DNA from: Nymphalis io
Lineage: Eukaryota > Arthropoda > Insecta > Lepidoptera > Nymphalidae
DNA: 64,000 nt
NCBI RefSeq assembly: GCF_905147045.1
Contig: NC_065895.1
Span: 13,273,001-13,337,000 of the forward strand
Reading direction: 5' to 3'
Part shown: positions 1-11,005 of the stretch, piece after piece
Layout: each line of letters starts with the position of its first letter
Position numbering within the stretch: position 1 is the first letter of the stretch
Translations under genes and position numbers: made by a program
Notes under the pieces: model-generated
What the model was told of the DNA's origin: nothing
Seen by the model: only the letters and a program-made list of their open reading frames with translations
The model's database searches: none

Positions 1-138
1 TCGAAAAATTATACAAAATGTACTTTACAATCCATGACCAGTGGTGAATGTTATTAAAATAATAATGTTATTAAAATAATTTAAATTTTATGTAAATATG
101 TAATTTTAAAAAAATATCCATTTATATAAAAATATATA

Positions 139-499
139 TCAATCATTCACCTCACAATCATCACCGACATTGAAGAGGCATAAACATAAAGATGACACAT
201 ATTCGTTACACGAACATCCAAAAGCACAGCGCCATCTGAGAGTCCGATCACAAAGCCTCCATTCGACAAAATCTCGAGAGACGCTGGCCGAGATGGAATA
301 ATTTAAATATAAATCCGTGGAACCCCGATGCTGGAACGCAATAAAACACAGAAAGAAATCCATCTAGAGCTGACGAAGTAATCCCGGTCGTTGTTGAGCC
401 ACGAAAATTTATTTCAAGGCGAATCTTTGCATAATACTCCGTTAATAACGGCCTCTTAGACGGTGTATGAAACACTCGAATTATTTTACTGCCCAGCAT
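139..499 (-). other. Candidate exon or old coding remnant, unrecognised
   Basis: This stretch is more GC-rich than its surroundings and is open on the minus strand in more than one frame. The best exon reading starts after a CAG at about 283 and ends at the donor GAG|GTGAAT near 151. In between there are about 43 codons without a stop, and the in-frame codon straight after the donor is a TGA, as expected at a real exon edge. The peptide is hydrophobic in places (FVIGLSDGAVLLDV). The incoming phase is 1, which fits the signal-peptide exon near 57 kb and the candidate at 6.4 kb. No domain was recognised. A chance open frame is quite possible, and an overlapping 83-codon frame upstream (to 499) competes with this reading. 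Confidence 0.2.
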
Positions 500-1353
500 A
501 ATATTTAGACGTATTCCTTCTTTCCCAAATAAAGATGAGGCAACTTTGACAAACGGTTGGAATATTTTAATATGGAAATTGAGTCCTTGCGGGTACTGTA
601 ATAAAAATAATTGGAATTCAGGTAAGATATATCTTATTTTATCTTATAATAAAACCATATTATAAAACATTAATATATTGTTTGTTTCAACATACAAATC
701 GTAAACATTAATTCAAATTTAATAATAAAGGAAAATCAAACATTTATTTTAAGACATCGATTCAAAATCAATAAAAACGATTCCGCCACGGGTTTAATAG
801 AAAGCACCTATTTTAATTTAAATATTAAATTTTAATTATACCGCAGTTAAGCATTTTGATGCTTCAACGTTCTCGACCCACATACAGCGGTATTTGAATG
901 TGGTCCCTTATGCAGCAACGGAGTACACTCGTATAAAATTAGGCCAGTTGTGCTAAATTTATTTCATTCAACCATATCCACTCCGTTTTGACTAAAAACT
1001 TTCTCTCGTATGAAAAATGGAAGCAATGCTACTGTTGCTTCTACAAATAAATAAAATATTGGAACTGTACTTATAGTAATTATTATTACAACATGCCGTC
1101 AAAACTTCTTTGGGCGTTATGAGGATAAAATTTCTAGGTCAAATATGAAGTGTGTTTTCGAAACCGAGTTACATGTGCTTTTCTTTCATCAAACTAATAG
1201 TTTTGTAACATAAGCGTAATTTATAAAATATTTATATAATATATATTTAGAAAACACTATTTTGCTCATATATATAATTTTTCGATTTTAAGCTCAACAC
1301 CAATTTTAAATAAATCAAAATAGTTAACCAAGAGCACTTGAAAAATTAAATCG
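500..1353. other. AT-rich non-coding stretch
   Basis: No open frame of note, no recognisable repeat and no RNA gene was seen here. A slightly GC-richer patch near 840-960 has no splice-flanked frame that I could support. Confidence 0.5.
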
Positions 1354-1649
1354 TTTTTTTTTTTTTTTATAGAATAGGAAGGCGGACGAGCATATGGGCC
1401 ACCTGATGGTAAGTGGTCACCAACGCCCTTAAACATTGGCATTGTAAGAAATGTCAACCATCGCTTACATATCCAATGCGCCACCAACCTTGGGAACTAA
1501 GATTTTATGTCCCTTGTGCCTGTAATTACACTGGCTCACTCACCCTTCAAACCGGAACACAACAATATCAAGTATTGCTGTTTTGCGGTAGAATATCTGA
1601 TGAGTGGGTGGTACCTACCCAGACGAGCTTGCACAAAGCCCTACCACCA
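1354..1649 (-). mobile_element. Family A retroposon, copy 1 (young)
   Basis: A roughly 290-bp element in minus orientation. On the plus strand it starts with a T-run (1354-1368, the element's A-tail) followed by TATAGAATAGGAAGGCGGACGA, and it ends at CCCTACCACCA. Read along the element it begins TGGTGGTAGGGCTTTGTGCAAG and ends in poly(A). It is almost identical to the copy at 14.8 kb, which points to recent amplification. An 11-bp stretch, GGTTTGAAGGG, vaguely resembles a pol III B box, but the source RNA was not established. Short peptides such as MRHQPWELR in this element are not genes. Confidence 0.85.
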
Positions 1650-4600
1650 TTTTTGTTGCTTCAACTTTATTCAGTGTCGATTTATCGCAAACTTAGCAAA
1701 TGATCGACTAAAATCGACATATTTATTCACCACACAATATTTAAAACCATGTTTTTATATTTCAAATTCTTAAAATTTTATATTTCGTATTATCCTTGTC
1801 TAGACGAACGTAATCTTTCAAATAACAATAATCAAACGCTAACGGTATCTTCACGACGACATCTTTATATTATGGAATGGGGAGCACTCCTTATAATGAA
1901 GTCTCCAGCGTATTTATAAAACGTCAACTAAGCTCAGTGATGTTTGAACCCACACTTTGTCATCTGCTGAGCTAGCGTCTGACGAATGTAATAGCCCACA
2001 TAACCCCAACAGTGATAAATATTTGTGTAAGTACCTAAATTAACATCTAAATTTCTATCTAAGGTTTATCTTCGACTACATTATATTCTTACCGCTTTGA
2101 TTTTCTATTTCTGATTTCAGTTTGTGATTTAACTGAATAGATATTTCACAAGAATACAGAATGCTTTGAAGGCACCAATATTTGTTATTGACATATTTTG
2201 AACATTTGATATTTCTGCGAAATTTTCTCAAAAGTAGCTTAAAGATAAGTATTCAAGCTTAAAGGACGGCTGCTAATGACTTCAAAGTCACAGGCTAGTT
2301 TCTGATATATTGTTCTCGCAACTGTCAACATTAGTTTAATCGAAACAAAAACTTGTATATCATAAAGGCATTATAAGATTTATTTGATTTTATTTCAAAA
2401 TTATAAACTGTCAAAATATATACTCTGCCATGCCAAGAAGGAAAAAATACAAATGCAATAATTTTAATCAAATATTTCATAAGCTGTTGAAATATTTCAT
2501 TTCTGCATAACATAATTCCCATTTATTACAAATTATGATAATTAAAATCTCTTTCCAGGAAAGTGTTATGACTTAATGAATGATTTACCCGTACTCAAGC
2601 GAGATACAAAGGTTCGTTAGTAGCGAGATTTCAAAAGAATCAGTAAGTTTCCTTTTCGTTGTCGGCTTATGTCTTGAAACATCTTAGTCATTTTCCAACA
2701 GTCATGCAGATAGCTCGAATTACACCGCGACATATCAGCTTTTAGTTCTATTTTATCATTTACTGCTTTGTCTTAAGGTGCAAATTTGTTTGTATATTTA
2801 GATGTAGTTGTATCTTCACGCGTCACTCCTCTGTCAGCGTCAAGCACGTCAGTTTTTGTGTCAAGGATGACGCGTACCTGTGTCAGCTGTACCGTCAGCA
2901 ACGGAGGTCACATTGAATTATTAAGAAGTACAAATTTGTAATTTAGCCTTTATAACAGAACTTGCAGAAAATTTATTATTTATATAATATGTATAAATTA
3001 CCAGTCGTGCCGAAAAGCAGCAAGATCATTCGCTCACAGTTTTAATGTAATTTATTAAATTGAACGCAAATTCAATTATTTAATATGTTGATTAATAATA
3101 TGTTTATTTATTACAATTTATTAAGCCACTAAGTCAGTTACAGATTGGTAATAATAAACTAATAAATCTGATATACTAAATCCTATCTTTCTATAAAAAA
3201 ATCCTTCTATAAAAAAAAAATCCTATCTTCTATGTCATTTATATTAAATGAAAAATGTGTTTAAAAAAGTCGAAGAAAAAATATCTTTATTTAAATATCT
3301 CAACCGAATAAGATAATGATTTCGAGAAGAAACCACAATACACTTTCAAAGGTTATTTTTAACAAAGTATTGTAAATAATCTTAATACTCTACATTATTC
3401 TTTCCTGACTGTACAATGTACGACCCGCGTCAATTTGCAAGGTTTTGATTGCCAAGGACTTTTTGTACGACATTTTTTTTTCAATGTTAAGGGTACAAAG
3501 CGGGAGTTTTGGGTCAGGAGGGTTTTTTATCCAGATTTGAACAAAGACATTTTACTCTTGCTACAAAAATGAGCAGAAATATCAAGTGAATTATTTCGCT
3601 CAGATTGTAAGGATAAACTAAAACTGTTTTTTTTAGATTCTAAAATAAAGTCTCGAAACCTTAATAAATATTAAAGCTTATTACGAAGATGCGTGAAACT
3701 TACTAAAACAGAACAATGAAATTTGTTTTTTTTTTTTTTGTCAGAAATATTACATTTTAAACTTTACAATTTGTAGTAAAAACGTTACACACAAGTTTGA
3801 CCTTGAAATCATCGAAATAATTTTACTTAAAAAAATCTGTTAAAAAAACGCCAAAGCCTCAGAACATTTACTTATTATTAATATACTTTTTCTTATTTAT
3901 TAATTGTAACAACCTTCTCATATAACTGGAGTTCATTAGAGCTACAAGAATATCTTTATTCCAGCAAAGACGGTTGTGCGTCTTCATTACGTATATTAAG
4001 TGCGAACAACGTAGCAACATTATTGCCATTCAATACTTAATGAACACGATTTAATGGCTTTAGGAAACAAGGTTCGAAGTAACAAATGTAATCTAAATGA
4101 ACTTATATAAGATAAATTAATCTTGTGACTTTGTTTTGCATTGACATTGGATTTAAATATCAATTTTTAACTTTATTTTATTTAAGAAGACATTAAAAAA
4201 TCGATAATTGCTTTAAAATATTTTATATAACTTGCAACATTTGTTAGTATAGCTTGCGAGCTTAGAACGACTTCCTAACACTAAGCAGTTTAAATTTTAC
4301 GACTTATTTGAGTTCCAATGACAATGTATTTTGTATGGTAAGCTTGGTCTGATTTCTATATCAATATTTCGCTCCAGATGGATCTGTTCAAGAGCACAGT
4401 ATAGATACGATTTGTAGCACTTGAAAACTTGTGTATTAAAAATAATTTGTTACTAATAATTTATTGAATCTTTAATAACAAAATACAATACGTCAGTCAT
4501 TTGTATAATTTATAATTTATTTTCCATTTTGCAAAACTCAAATGTGATAAATTATAAGTGTTATCATATTTTAATCAGGCTCCAATTATTTAAAACAAAA

Positions 4601-4885
4601 TACGAATCGGAATTTATACGATTTATATCATATGTTTATAATACATTTTAAAAAACAGCATGCATTTGTTCCATTGCTTCACAAAAGGTTTAGAACTTAA
4701 TCCATATCCGCTACACTTCGGATTGGGGAACGTGTATTTTGACATATGTAAGTCTAACCAAGTTTCCGAACTTGAGCGGTAACTTAGTAACGATGGCCCG
4801 CGTTTAAATTTCTATAAGTTTCTATTAAGATGTTTTACGTGGTCTGTCCAGTGAAACATGGCTCCCGCGTTGAAGTTCTTCCAAA
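1650..4885. other. AT-rich non-coding stretch with one GC-richer island
   Basis: There is no supported gene or transposon. A compact GC-richer patch at about 2815-2925 has several GTCAG/GACGCG words and imperfect inverted symmetry (GTCACTCCTCTGTCAG against CGTCAGCAACGGAGGTCAC). It could be a regulatory island or a decayed exon; nothing in it was identified. Short A- and T-runs near 3190-3230 and 3725-3740 are simple sequence. Confidence 0.4.
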
Positions 4886-4927
4886 GCCTTAACCAAAGAT
4901 TGTGGGTTTAAATCAAGCCAAACGAAC
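4886..4927 (+). repeat. Fragment of tRNA-derived SINE head (family B)
   Basis: CCTTAACCAAAGATTGTGGG followed by TTTAAATCAAGCC matches the region around the B box of the family B SINE (compare 8.68 kb). It is short and decayed. A second fragment of the same part lies 280 bp downstream. Confidence 0.4.
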
Positions 4928-5163
4928 TGAAGACAAAGCTAGGAATGACATGCAGGAAACAGCATCAGTTTTAAAAGTCAAGCGAGCGAGCGAATCTCTT
5001 TATGTCGTAGCGATATCGGACGAGTTTCGCTTCTGTCTGACCAGTCTTTCAAGATTTTTATGTCGTATAATTATATCTTGGTAAGATCACTCTCAGTGAA
5101 GAAATCATATTTACAGTTCATTGGTTTATCTGATACTGGTTTTTCCTTCTCTGTTTTGTTCAA

Positions 5164-5270
5164 GTCTTAACTAAAGATTGCGTGTTTAAACTTAACCAAA
5201 CGCACTTAGTGTTCATGCGCTTTATTTGTGTTTTCTAATTCACCTCGTGGTCAACGACGAAGGAAATTAT
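5164..5270 (+). repeat. Decayed family B SINE (head and body)
   Basis: GTCTTAACTAAAGATTGCGT, then TTTAAAC, GCACTTAGTG, a TTTATTTGTG stretch, TTCACCTCGTGGTCAACGACG and AAGGAAA follow the family B order of B box, body and GGTGAAGGAAA in plus orientation. The 3' part is missing. Confidence 0.5.
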
Positions 5271-6363
5271 AATAACCAATTTTAATAAAAATATTTTAAT
5301 ATTTTTTTAATCTAATTTTAATATCCAAATTTAAATAATTAACCTGCAGTATTACCATACGCATTCCTCACTTTTGTTTGTAAAAACTACATTTGCGCAG
5401 AAATTCGCTACATTTTGAAGAGATAGAAATCGCGTAATATCATATGCTTTAAGTATTAATAGTTCTCGCCTTACATATATATCTTTGTTGAATAAAAGTA
5501 TACTTTCATAATATATTTAATTCTTTAATCGAAAAATTTGTGTTTATTAATTACTTATAAAGATTTACCGTTTGTTTATTTATTGTTGTATTCTATGTTT
5601 TGCCTAATATAAGTTTAGAAACGATATAACGAAAGTGATTATCCATCACTCTCTACAAGCTTCAAATAGATTTTTTTTATTCTCGTTCCCCTTAATGGCT
5701 GAAGTTAAAAACAAAAGCGGATTTTATACATCCAATTCATTTTAGTGCTGTTTTTAATCTTCAAATTGGCTTTAATCTGATTCAACATTCATGATGCATA
5801 AAATATATTGCTAGTAAAAACATTGATAAATGTTGTGTACATACATATATAATACATGTATATACACATGTACATTAATAATATATTTATTTATTATTAT
5901 TATTTTTTAATACATGAGCATCAATCATATTTTAGCATTTATTATTAAAAGCAGATATTAAATTTAAGGACTCGTAATATTAATCTAAAGGTGTGTCATA
6001 ACAAGAGTATAATACAATAAGAATATATTTTATCTTGTACAACGTTTATTACATTCAAATCTTATTAAAATCATATAAATAGAAACGGCCTAGTTGCTTA
6101 GCTATAAGCATACTTTGACAACAAATTAAAAAACTTCAACATTTTTAAAATTAATCCAAAACTTGTTGACACATATTTGGAACAAAAACATGCGAAATAC
6201 TCACATATTCACTGACACATCGCATCATCGCAATACAGGCACATAATAAAATGATCTCTTATTAGTCTCTTATTTTTTTTTAAATATAAATAGTTATTTA
6301 AAAGTTTATAAATAACTCATATTAAATATAGCTCATTTATGCTATATAAAATCATTATGTAAC
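5271..6363. other. AT-rich non-coding stretch
   Basis: No gene, retroposon or RNA gene was recognised. It contains only A/T-rich simple stretches and short ATACAT/TATGTA-type runs near 5840-5890. Confidence 0.5.
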
Positions 6364-6471
6364 CATTGTCCGCCACTTTATTCGAGGACGCATCGACCGC
6401 ATACGATTCAATTTGCCTACACAGAGGCACGGCTTCAGCGCGTCGATAAAAATTGACTTCGTAAAGGACGC
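6364..6471 (-). other. Candidate internal exon, unrecognised protein
   Basis: On the minus strand a very good 3' splice site (CCTAAC, a branch-point-like word, then a pyrimidine-rich tract and CCCAG) opens a 108-nt frame of 35 codons. The reading starts VLYEVNFYRRAEAV and contains PLCRQIESYAVD. Both ends are phase 1 if the exon stops before GTTACA, which is a weak donor; GTATGC further upstream is another possible donor. Phase 1 matches the outgoing phase of the signal-peptide exon near 57 kb. The plus strand is also open here, so the strand is not certain. No domain was recognised. Confidence 0.3.
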
Positions 6472-6489
6472 CTGGGACCCAAAGGAAGA

Positions 6490-7512
6490 GCATGTTAGGA
6501 ATTTTCTAACGAATTTTCCATTCTACGTATATTTAGATTTTCTGAAGTATGGTTATTGGTATTTACATTTAAAAAAAATATCACGAAAACCCGTAAATAC
6601 GATCTTCATTTTATATTTAATTATAAATATACTAAATTGGCTACACTGTTTGGAGTATTCTAAGCTGTAATATCACGTCACTATAACTTAAGTATGGCTG
6701 CGAGTGACTGCCATTACATAGCAGTTTCTTAGATCGTTATCTGCATATAAATATATCAAAGATCATTGAACCATGCATCAGCAAAAACATGACTATAAAT
6801 CATGGAAATACACGAATATATACATTATTGTTAAAATAAAATATTACCATTACCATTCGCTGATTACATTAAGCTATTATAACCGCAAACGCGGCGTTAT
6901 ATATCAATATTTTCGTAAAGCCTAAACCTCGGCACATAATTAATTTATTGCTTATAACCACCGATAACCGAGTCGCAAAATGTAATAAATTCAAGCCGTG
7001 TTTTATTCGTTGGTTCATTTCCGCAATTACATGGAAAAAAGGTGTTTTCTTCGACGCTCAACTTAGTAAACAGATATTTTACTCCAGCGAACTTTTTCTG
7101 CAAATCACTGATTCTATAATTAAAAACTTAAGATAGATGGACTTTACTTGTAACGATGCAGTATATTTTGCGAGATAAACTTGAAGTAGATTGGGATGAG
7201 ATTTATTCAACCGTTCATTGTTTAAGCTCATTTTTAGCATGTGCTTTATTTAAAACATGCGCATGTGTTTGAATAATTTATTACTATTCTATATTTTATA
7301 GGTAATTGATTTTTTATGATTTCAACGTAAATGGAAATGAGTATATCAAAAGTGAAATAAACATCGGTTTTGATTTGTAAAGTGTATTTCGTTATGGGTA
7401 CATGTTACCCCTTTTTATTTCGTTTGTATGACATTATACGAAGGGTACATAATATTACATTAAACGTGAGGAGGCATAATTTTGATAATACTACTAGAAT
7501 GCTATTTCTACA
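6490..7512. other. AT-rich non-coding stretch
   Basis: Nothing supportable was seen. The short open frames here have AT-driven composition and no splice or family support. Confidence 0.5.

Positions 7513-7513
<1 letters not shown>

Positions 7514-7556
<43 letters not shown>
7514..7556 (+). repeat. (AC)n microsatellite
   Basis: About 21 uninterrupted AC units, followed by GCACGTCCATGGCCTCCCCC and then a TTATGCCGTCGG segment. The same kind of flank (a G/C homopolymer next to GGCATAAG/TTATGCCG) occurs at 21.96 kb, so this tract may sit inside a dispersed repeat. Confidence 0.95.
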
Positions 7557-7560
<4 letters not shown>

Positions 7561-7619
7561 GTCCATGGCCTCCCCCGACTCTTGTTATGCCGTCGGTCCA
7601 CCTACAATACTAATAGAAT

Positions 7620-8635
7620 ATTAAGCAATTATATAATTTTCTTTGCTAAATATTTTTCATATTCCATACAGTGTTATTTATTTTAACTTAGTTAATATTA
7701 ATGTTTATGTATTGATTAGTTTAATGAATTTTGTCAAATATGCTCTATTTGTGCGATAAAAGTCACAGCAATGGAACCGACACATGTAAATTGTGGATGC
7801 AATGTTCGATTATGTTAATGTAAATCGCAGTATAAGTAATGTTTTTTTATTATGTGGATTCCAGACAGTGTGATACTTTATAAAAATCGCTGGCAATTTT
7901 TTAATAAATAAATTGAGAAAATAGAATACTTCTAATTAAAATCGGACTCAACGATACAGGTCTTTTACTATGGGTACCATCGATAATCTTCTTTGGCAAA
8001 TGACTAACAGCAGCTTAATATTGGACTAACTAAGTAAAGCTTAAATAAATTAGTGTTGTTTTAAAATTTTTAATCAAATTTGTATTCATAATGTTTTAAT
8101 AGAATTATTAGTATTATTATTGCACAGATGACTTTAAAAACAGTGCATATAATAATAAATTGATTATAACTCACAATTTATTAAAACTCGTTCCAAAGTT
8201 CCGACAATCCCTGCAACTCAACGCATTTATGGTGGCAACAAATTCCCCAATTAAATTCATGTAGGCTTCTAGAGGGTTCCATTAATTAAATGCTGCTCCT
8301 AAGAGTCCTCAGTACTCAGGGCTTGGCACTCGTGTACCTCTCGACATAATCGCCGGTCAAATTATTCACTTTGATTGTCTAAGAAATCATGGCGTTTGGG
8401 ATTAAAATTACTCCTTAGAAATGAAATTATTCCTAAGTGGAAATAATTGAAACGAAGCCTCCATAATGCAGGAACGTTACTTATTATCGTCATGATTCCT
8501 TTTCGTATTGTAAATTTTTACTTTTCTGTCTATTGTGTCTGTCTCTCTTTTATATAAAAAAAACGAACGTGGTTTATGTACTAAAACGAAAGTGGCCATT
8601 TTGAATACAAAATTAACATATTTAATTTACTTGAT
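7620..8635. other. AT-rich non-coding stretch
   Basis: No gene or recognised repeat. A GC-richer patch at about 8200-8400 is not associated with a convincing frame. Confidence 0.45.
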
Positions 8636-8649
8636 TATATAACTAGTTA

Positions 8650-8892
8650 AAAGCCGAGATGGCCCAGTGGTTCGAACGCGTGAATCTTAACCGATGATCA
8701 TGGGTTCAAACCCGGGCAAGCACCACTGAATTTTCATGTGCTTAATTTGTGTTTATAATTCATCTCGTGCTTGACGGTGAAGGAAAACATCGTGAAGAAA
8801 CCTGCATGTGTCTAATTTCATTGAAATCCTGCCACATGTGTATTCTACCAACCCGCATTGGGGCAGCGTGGTGGAATATGCTCGAAACCTTC
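8650..8892 (+). mobile_element. Family B SINE (tRNA-derived, Metulj/HaSE type) with 14-bp TSD
   Basis: The copy starts AAGCCGAGATGGCCCAGTGG (A-box region) and has GGGTTCAAACCC as B box. The conserved body follows, with CACCACTGAATTTTCATGTG, GGTGAAGGAAAACATCGTG and CCTGCATGTGTCTAATTTC. It is flanked by perfect 14-bp direct repeats TATATAACTAGTTA (8636-8649 and 8893-8906), proving a single insertion. It stops about 55 bp earlier than the other copies, after GCTCGAAACCTTCT, and lacks the GGGAGAGGAGGCC...GCAGTGGGACATT tail. So it is either a short subfamily or a product of internal priming. Confidence 0.92.
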
Positions 8893-8906
8893 TATATAAC
8901 TAGTTA

Positions 8907-9279
8907 TAAAAACCAGCTCCACGTCTAAATGAAATACTTAAATACTTTTAAAATTTTGTCTGATTTTTATATTAATCTAAGACAATTTTTTTAGGTAAAT
9001 CATAATTCTTCACTATATATACTTAACAGAAAAATTATATTTCTATTATTCCTATATTAAGATAAAGCGGTTCACAAGTACGGATTATTCCAGTATTCAG
9101 CAACGAGGAAGGTTCATTAACAATATTCATCGTGTGCTCATATGCGCGGTCATTTCATTAAATAAAATATTAGGAGTATTAATGTTGAGTATTTGATGAA
9201 TATAATAATTTGGTGATTTGATCTTCGAGTTTATCTACATGTATTATCATAAATTTGCTAAATTTGCATTTTCAACATG
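8907..9279. other. AT-rich non-coding stretch
   Basis: No gene or repeat was recognised. Confidence 0.5.
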
Positions 9280-9342
9280 TTTTTTTTTTTTTGTTAAAGG
9301 TAGGTGGACGGGCAAATGAGCCACCTGAGCCATAACACCTGG
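9280..9342 (-). repeat. Fragment of family A (A-tail end)
   Basis: A T-run followed by GGTAGGTGGACGGGCAAATG and AGCCACCTGA matches the tail end of family A in minus orientation. The rest is missing. Confidence 0.6.
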
Positions 9343-9609
9343 TAAAACATAAACATATAACTTGCTTTTTAACAATAATAATTGCGTAAATGTACACAAC
9401 TGGACTTATGGCTCGTGTTAATGAGATTGTTTGGAGGTTATTCTAGTATACTGCTACACTGCGGAATGACGGATTACATATGTCACAATTAAGTCCGACA
9501 AATACAGGTATTTATATCTAACCCGCATGTTTTAACAACAACACAAAATACGAATAAATCAAATGAAAGGTTTCATGTAATTAATCGAATTTAAGCCCAA
9601 AACCTTATC

Positions 9610-9823
9610 CGTAATAGCCTGTGAATATCCCACTGCTGGGCTGAAGGCCTCCTCTCCCTTTTTTTAGAGCTTATTATTTTAATATTTAACTCTAATACAA
9701 AACGATTATTTTTATTTATTGAAATACTTAAAATATTTGAATCACTTTCCAAATCATTTTGTTAACTAGAATACATTACAGTATGTACAATAATAAATTG
9801 CTTAGAGCGCTGCAGTAACGAAA
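9610..9823 (+). repeat. Left arm of a long inverted repeat
   Basis: The reverse complement of this arm recurs at 10233-10442 with only small differences. The outer end of the arm is the 3' tail of the family B SINE (CAGCAGTGGG, AGGCCTCCTCTCCC), here in minus orientation, and the homology stops almost exactly at the SINE terminus. Inside are GAGCTTATTATTTTAATATT and GCGCTGCAGTAACG. The whole 830-bp structure could fold into a long hairpin. Confidence 0.9.
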
Positions 9824-9965
9824 TATAGTAATAGTTCCTATGTCAATTTATTACTACTATGTACCATTTACTTTTCTTAAAATTCAGTTAAGTCATTATT
9901 TTATATACTTGTGATCTCATATAATTAAGCACACATACTTTAAAACATTATTCCACGATGAGAAT

Positions 9966-10006
9966 GTACTTGGAAGTGTGTATGAAGTATACACACTTGC
10001 AAGTAC
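9966..10006. repeat. Short perfect-looking hairpin inside the loop of the inverted repeat
   Basis: TACTTGGAAGTGTGTAT and ATACACACTTGCAAGTA are near-perfect inverted copies with a very short loop, located midway between the two long arms. Confidence 0.7.
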
Positions 10007-10232
10007 AAGTTTGAGATCTTACATAAATAAATAAATAATATTTCACGTGTTGTATCTTCTGGATAATCTCGTTCTGTATTATATTTTTATAAACTCAGCT
10101 ATATTCTGGTTTGTTTTACGCTAGATGTCAATTCAACAGGGCTGTGTATTGTATTCTACTTGACACGACCGTGTCCGATACACGGCTGTCGTGAACCGCA
10201 CCCGCGTTTCCGTGGCTTTTTGCAGAGCCGTT

Positions 10233-10442
10233 ATTCGTTACTGCAGCGCTCTAATTTATTATTGTACATACTGTAATGTATTCTAGTTAACAAAATGAAT
10301 TGGAAAGTGATTCAAATATTTTAAGTATTTCAATAAATAAAAATAATCGTTTTGTATTAGAGTTAAATATTAAAATAATAAGCTCTAAAAAAAGGGAGAG
10401 GAGGCCTTTAGCCCAGCAGTGGGACATTCACAGGCTGTTACG
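10233..10442 (-). repeat. Right arm of a long inverted repeat
   Basis: Reverse complement of 9610-9823. It runs from TTCGTTACTGCAGCGCTCT to the family B SINE tail GAGAGGAGGCCTTTAGCC, then CAGGCTGTTACG. Three explanations compete: an inverted duplication, a foldback or MITE-type DNA element, or two head-to-head copies of a retroposon that shares the family B tail. Confidence 0.9.
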
Positions 10443-10558
10443 ATTAAAACTTCTATTAAATTTTAAATAAAGTAATTATCTTTACATATTTGTGTCATTT
10501 GAGGTATTTTAATAATAACAGTAAAACAACTATTATTTACATTTGTAGACGAAGAGAC

Positions 10559-10847
10559 TGGTGGTAGGGCTTTGTGCAAGCTCGTCTGGGTAGGTACCAC
10601 CCACTCATCAGATATTCTACCGCAAAACAGCAGTACTTGATATTGTTGTGTTCCGGTTTGAAGGGTGAGTGAGCCAGTGTAATTACAGGCACAAGGGACA
10701 GAAAATCTTAGTTCCCAAGGTTGGTGGCGCATTGGCTATGTAAGCGATGATTGACATCCAACATGCCAATGTCTAAGGGCGTTTGGTGACCACTTACCAT
10801 CAGGTGGCCAAATATGCTCGTCCGCCTTCCTATTCTATATAAAAAAA
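10559..10847 (+). mobile_element. Family A retroposon, full length
   Basis: It runs from TGGTGGTAGGGCTTTGTGCA to the A-tail after TCCGCCTTCCTATTCTATAT, in plus orientation, and is close in sequence to the copies at 1.4, 14.8 and 53.6 kb. It directly abuts an older family A copy in the opposite orientation, tail to tail. Confidence 0.88.
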
Positions 10848-11005
10848 GACGAGCAAATGGGCAACCCAGTGGTAAGTGGTCATCACTAACTATAAACATT
10901 GGCACTATCAGAAATAATTACCATTCCTTATATACCTTGGAAACTAAGATCAACTACTCGTAGTACTGTTTACTGTCTTATAAGTCACTCACTATTTAAA
11001 CATCT
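10848..11005 (-). repeat. Decayed family A copy, inverted next to a young copy
   Basis: GACGAGCAAATGGGCAACCC, AGTGGTAAGTGGTCATCAC and the later CCTTGGAAACTAAGAT follow family A in minus orientation with many substitutions. It looks like the insertion target of the younger copy at 10559-10847. Confidence 0.7.

Noticed and set aside
1413..1703. Peptides with MRHQPWELRFYVPCACNYTG as a conserved protein family
   Set aside because: They recur only because family A copies are alike. They are read on either strand depending on insertion, and contain no domain.
4902..5084. 60-codon frame as a gene
   Set aside because: It overlaps a SINE fragment and has no splice or domain support.
7370..7624. 84-codon frame with His-Thr repeats
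   Set aside because: It is the translation of the (AC)n microsatellite.
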